From Empedobacter stercoris (GTDB lineage Bacteria; Bacteroidota; Bacteroidia; Flavobacteriales; Weeksellaceae), in contig NZ_JACXZC010000009.1 in NCBI RefSeq assembly GCF_020281205.1, forward strand, positions 1 to 64,000: a stretch of 64,000 bases of DNA. The letters are read 5' to 3'. Every line of letters begins with the position of its first letter. Within the stretch, counting starts at the first letter, position 1. A program made the translations under genes and the position numbers. This document shows positions 62,133 through 64,000 of this stretch, one piece after another. The notes beneath the pieces were generated by a model, which worked only from the letters and a program-made list of their open reading frames with translations, had not been told where the DNA came from and did no database searches.

Positions 62133-63065
62133 ATGGATTTTTTATTGCAAGCCGAAGGCTTAACAAGGAAATATAAAAATAAAGTTGCACTCAACAATTT
62201 TAGTATCAACATTCCACAGGGGTCTATTTATGGACTATTGGGACCAAATGGTGCTGGAAAAACAACGTTTATTCGTATTGTCAACCAAATTACAGCTCCT
62301 GATAGCGGAACAATTTTACTAAACGGAGAGCCTTTGACAAAAAAATCAATTGGTCAAGTTGGTTATATGCCAGAGGAACGTGGGTTATACAAGAATATGA
62401 AAGTAGGAGAACAAGCCCTTTATTTTGCGAAATTAAAAGGTCTTTCTTCTGCTGAAGCAAGAAAACGTACCGAATATTGGTTCGAAAAACTTGATATGAT
62501 GTCTTGGTGGAATAAAAAATTGAGTGAACTTTCGAAAGGAATGGGACAAAAAGTTCAGTTTGTTATTACGGTTATTCACGATCCTTCGTTGTTAATTTTT
62601 GATGAACCTTTTAGTGGTTTTGATCCTGTAAATGCGCAAATCATTGCAAATGAAATTTTGGAATTAAGAGATAAAGGGACGACAATTATTTTTTCGACCC
62701 ATAGAATGGAATCTGTTGAAGAAATGTGTGATCATGTTGCATTAATCAATCAATCTAATAAAGTGTTAGACGGAACAATAGAAGAAGTGAGAAATCAATT
62801 CAAAACTGGTAAATTTTCTATTCAATTGGATGAAGTAACATCGGATGCTCTACAAAATTTAGCAAATGAATTTGAAATTTCTGACATGAGAAATTTTAAT
62901 CAACGAACAGAGTTTAATCTTTTATACAATAAAGAAACACCAACAAACGAAATTTTACAAAAGTTAATGCAAATTGGTCAAGTTCATCAATTCAAAGAAA
63001 TTATCCCTTCGATGAATGACGTGTTTTTAGAAGCTGTTAAACAAAGTTCTATTTCTAATCTTTAA
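62133..63065 (+). CDS. ABC transporter ATP-binding protein (NatA-like)
   Basis: A 310-residue ATPase. It has Walker A GPNGAGKTT (about 36-44), signature SKGMGQKVQF (about 135-144), Walker B LLIFDEPFSGFDP (about 153-165) and an H-loop in STHRMES. A C-terminal domain of about 90 residues is common in DrrA/NatA-type exporters. It begins 58 bases after the ATL gene and is paired with the permease 12 bases downstream. Confidence 0.94.
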   Translation: MDFLLQAEGLTRKYKNKVALNNFSINIPQGSIYGLLGPNGAGKTTFIRIVNQITAPDSGTILLNGEPLTKKSIGQVGYMPEERGLYKNMKVGEQALYFAKLKGLSSAEARKRTEYWFEKLDMMSWWNKKLSELSKGMGQKVQFVITVIHDPSLLIFDEPFSGFDPVNAQIIANEILELRDKGTTIIFSTHRMESVEEMCDHVALINQSNKVLDGTIEEVRNQFKTGKFSIQLDEVTSDALQNLANEFEISDMRNFNQRTEFNLLYNKETPTNEILQKLMQIGQVHQFKEIIPSMNDVFLEAVKQSSISNL

Positions 63066-63077
63066 GCTTAATTATAA

Positions 63078-64000
63078 ATGAAAAATATATTTTTGGTTGC
63101 ACAACGCGAATTTTTTTCACAAGTAAAAAACAAAGCGTTTGTTATTATGACCTTTCTTTCTCCTTTATTGATTGTTGGAGCAGGAGCGGTAATTTTCTTT
63201 TTAAGTTCTGCCAATAATTCAGAAGTCAAAAATATCGCAATTGTGGATGAAAGTTCTGAGTTTATTACATCGTTTAAATCTTCTAAACAAATGATGTTTA
63301 GTATTTATACGCCTCAAGAATTGAAATCAATAAAAGATACATTGAAAGGAAGTGAATATTTGAATGCCATTCTTCACATTCCAAAAAATACAGATGGTAA
63401 CTATGAAAATATTGAAAAAAATACCGAGTTAATTACCAATGGTAATTTGGGAATCACAGATCGTGAAAAAATATCACGCACAATTAGTGATAAAATAGAG
63501 AAAGAGAAACAAACAAAGTCAGGTATCAACGAAACTGCTTTAGAAGCTTCTAAAGCTCGGGTTAACTTGAATATTTTCAATGTTTCGGATGGAAAAGAAG
63601 ACAAAGGAATGGAGTTGAAAATTGCTTTAGCCATGTTTTTAACGTACATCATTTTTATGTTTGTGATGATATATGGTGTAAAAGTAATGCGCTCTGTTGT
63701 GGAAGAAAAAAATAACCGTGTGGTTGAAATCATTATATCTTCTGTCAAACCTTTCGAATTGATGATGGGTAAAATTGTGGGAACAACCATGGTTGCAGTT
63801 ACTCAATTTGCGATTTGGATTGGAATGACTATGGCTTTGTTGATGATTTTTCCAGCTGTCGCAGCGTCTAAAATGGATATGTCGCAACAAATGATGAACC
63901 AAGCTCAATTAGCAGAGTCGAACCCAGATATGATGCAAAAAATAACAGAGATTAGCGAAGTTTTATTGACATTTAATTATCCGTTAATTATTTTTGTATT
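63078..64000 (+). CDS. ABC-2 type permease (NatB-like), cut by window end
   Basis: The reading frame is open from ATG 63078 to the last base with no stop: 307 residues are seen. The N-terminal helix (about 22-46) follows a short basic stretch (VAQREFFSQVKNKAFVIM). A large extracytoplasmic loop of about 130 residues comes next, and then FLTYIIFMFVMIYGVKVMRS with EEKNNRVVEIIISSVKP (about 215-231). This is the ABC2_membrane_3/NatB layout, matching a Na+ or small-molecule exporter. The C-terminal half lies beyond the window. Confidence 0.88.
   Translation, partial: MKNIFLVAQREFFSQVKNKAFVIMTFLSPLLIVGAGAVIFFLSSANNSEVKNIAIVDESSEFITSFKSSKQMMFSIYTPQELKSIKDTLKGSEYLNAILHIPKNTDGNYENIEKNTELITNGNLGITDREKISRTISDKIEKEKQTKSGINETALEASKARVNLNIFNVSDGKEDKGMELKIALAMFLTYIIFMFVMIYGVKVMRSVVEEKNNRVVEIIISSVKPFELMMGKIVGTTMVAVTQFAIWIGMTMALLMIFPAVAASKMDMSQQMMNQAQLAESNPDMMQKITEISEVLLTFNYPLIIFV

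Noticed and set aside
1-64000. tRNA, rRNA, CRISPR arrays and intact insertion sequences
   Set aside because: I looked in all larger intergenic gaps for TPsiC-like GGTTCGAATCC segments, repeat-spacer patterns and transposase ORFs and found none; this was by eye and a tRNAscan/CRISPR search would settle it.

Overview
The window is AT-rich chromosomal DNA from a member of the Bacteroidota, almost certainly class Flavobacteriia. I infer a Weeksellaceae-type genome (Empedobacter or Chryseobacterium relatives) from the family mix. The evidence is Bacteroidota -7 promoter elements (TAnnTTTG) before many genes, type IX secretion and gliding genes (sprE/porW-like, gldJ, porU, porV), a secreted nuclease with a type IX sorting tail, a TonB-dependent receptor, GSCFA, DUF5686 and GH3 proteins, and a TPR/LuxR membrane regulator. 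No rRNA, tRNA, CRISPR array or intact transposon was found.

Layout. 1-5930 is an accessory segment. It holds an HTH regulator, a minimal nucleotidyltransferase and a type I restriction HsdR subunit in one operon, headed by two near-identical palindromes. Next come a compact GC-richer inverted-repeat patch, an orphan protein with HUH-endonuclease-like motifs, and a probable structured non-coding RNA. 5934-11153 holds msrA, a DEFD-box helicase, argS, a lipoprotein and a DUF1810 gene. 11496-18045 holds a ClC channel, a TPR/LuxR regulator, an LLM flavin oxidoreductase with a small membrane protein, and a polyprenyl synthase. 18051-26826 is a housekeeping run: GSCFA, tatD, pyrH, frr, a DUF5686 outer-membrane protein, asnS and rpoN (sigma-54). 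26859-34315 holds DUF4303, a UMF1-family MFS transporter, a sprE/porW-like lipoprotein, a GH3 enzyme and two hotdog proteins. 34332-40220 holds a MocR regulator divergent from a TonB receptor, a lipoate ligase, a family-4-like uracil-DNA glycosylase and a Crp/Fnr regulator. 40210-43615 is a four-gene oxidase operon: CcoN, a CcoO-cytochrome c fusion and two small membrane proteins. 43851-48993 holds two secreted proteins (one an endonuclease I with a sorting tail), a DUF922-like protein, murF and a GNAT acetyltransferase. 49061-56001 is the gldJ / porU-porV locus. 56126-64000 holds pirin, OsmC, ornithine aminotransferase, murI, hemW, a cold-shock protein, an alkyltransferase-like protein and an ABC transporter whose permease runs off the window.

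How it works together. The sprE/porW-like lipoprotein, GldJ, PorU and PorV are envelope parts of the type IX system, and the endonuclease at 45236-46339 looks like its cargo. The oxidase operon ends tail-to-tail with a Crp/Fnr gene that could be its regulator. The most unusual parts are the left accessory segment, the tandem TGTCC boxes at 15311 and 44836, and the compact oxidase operon.
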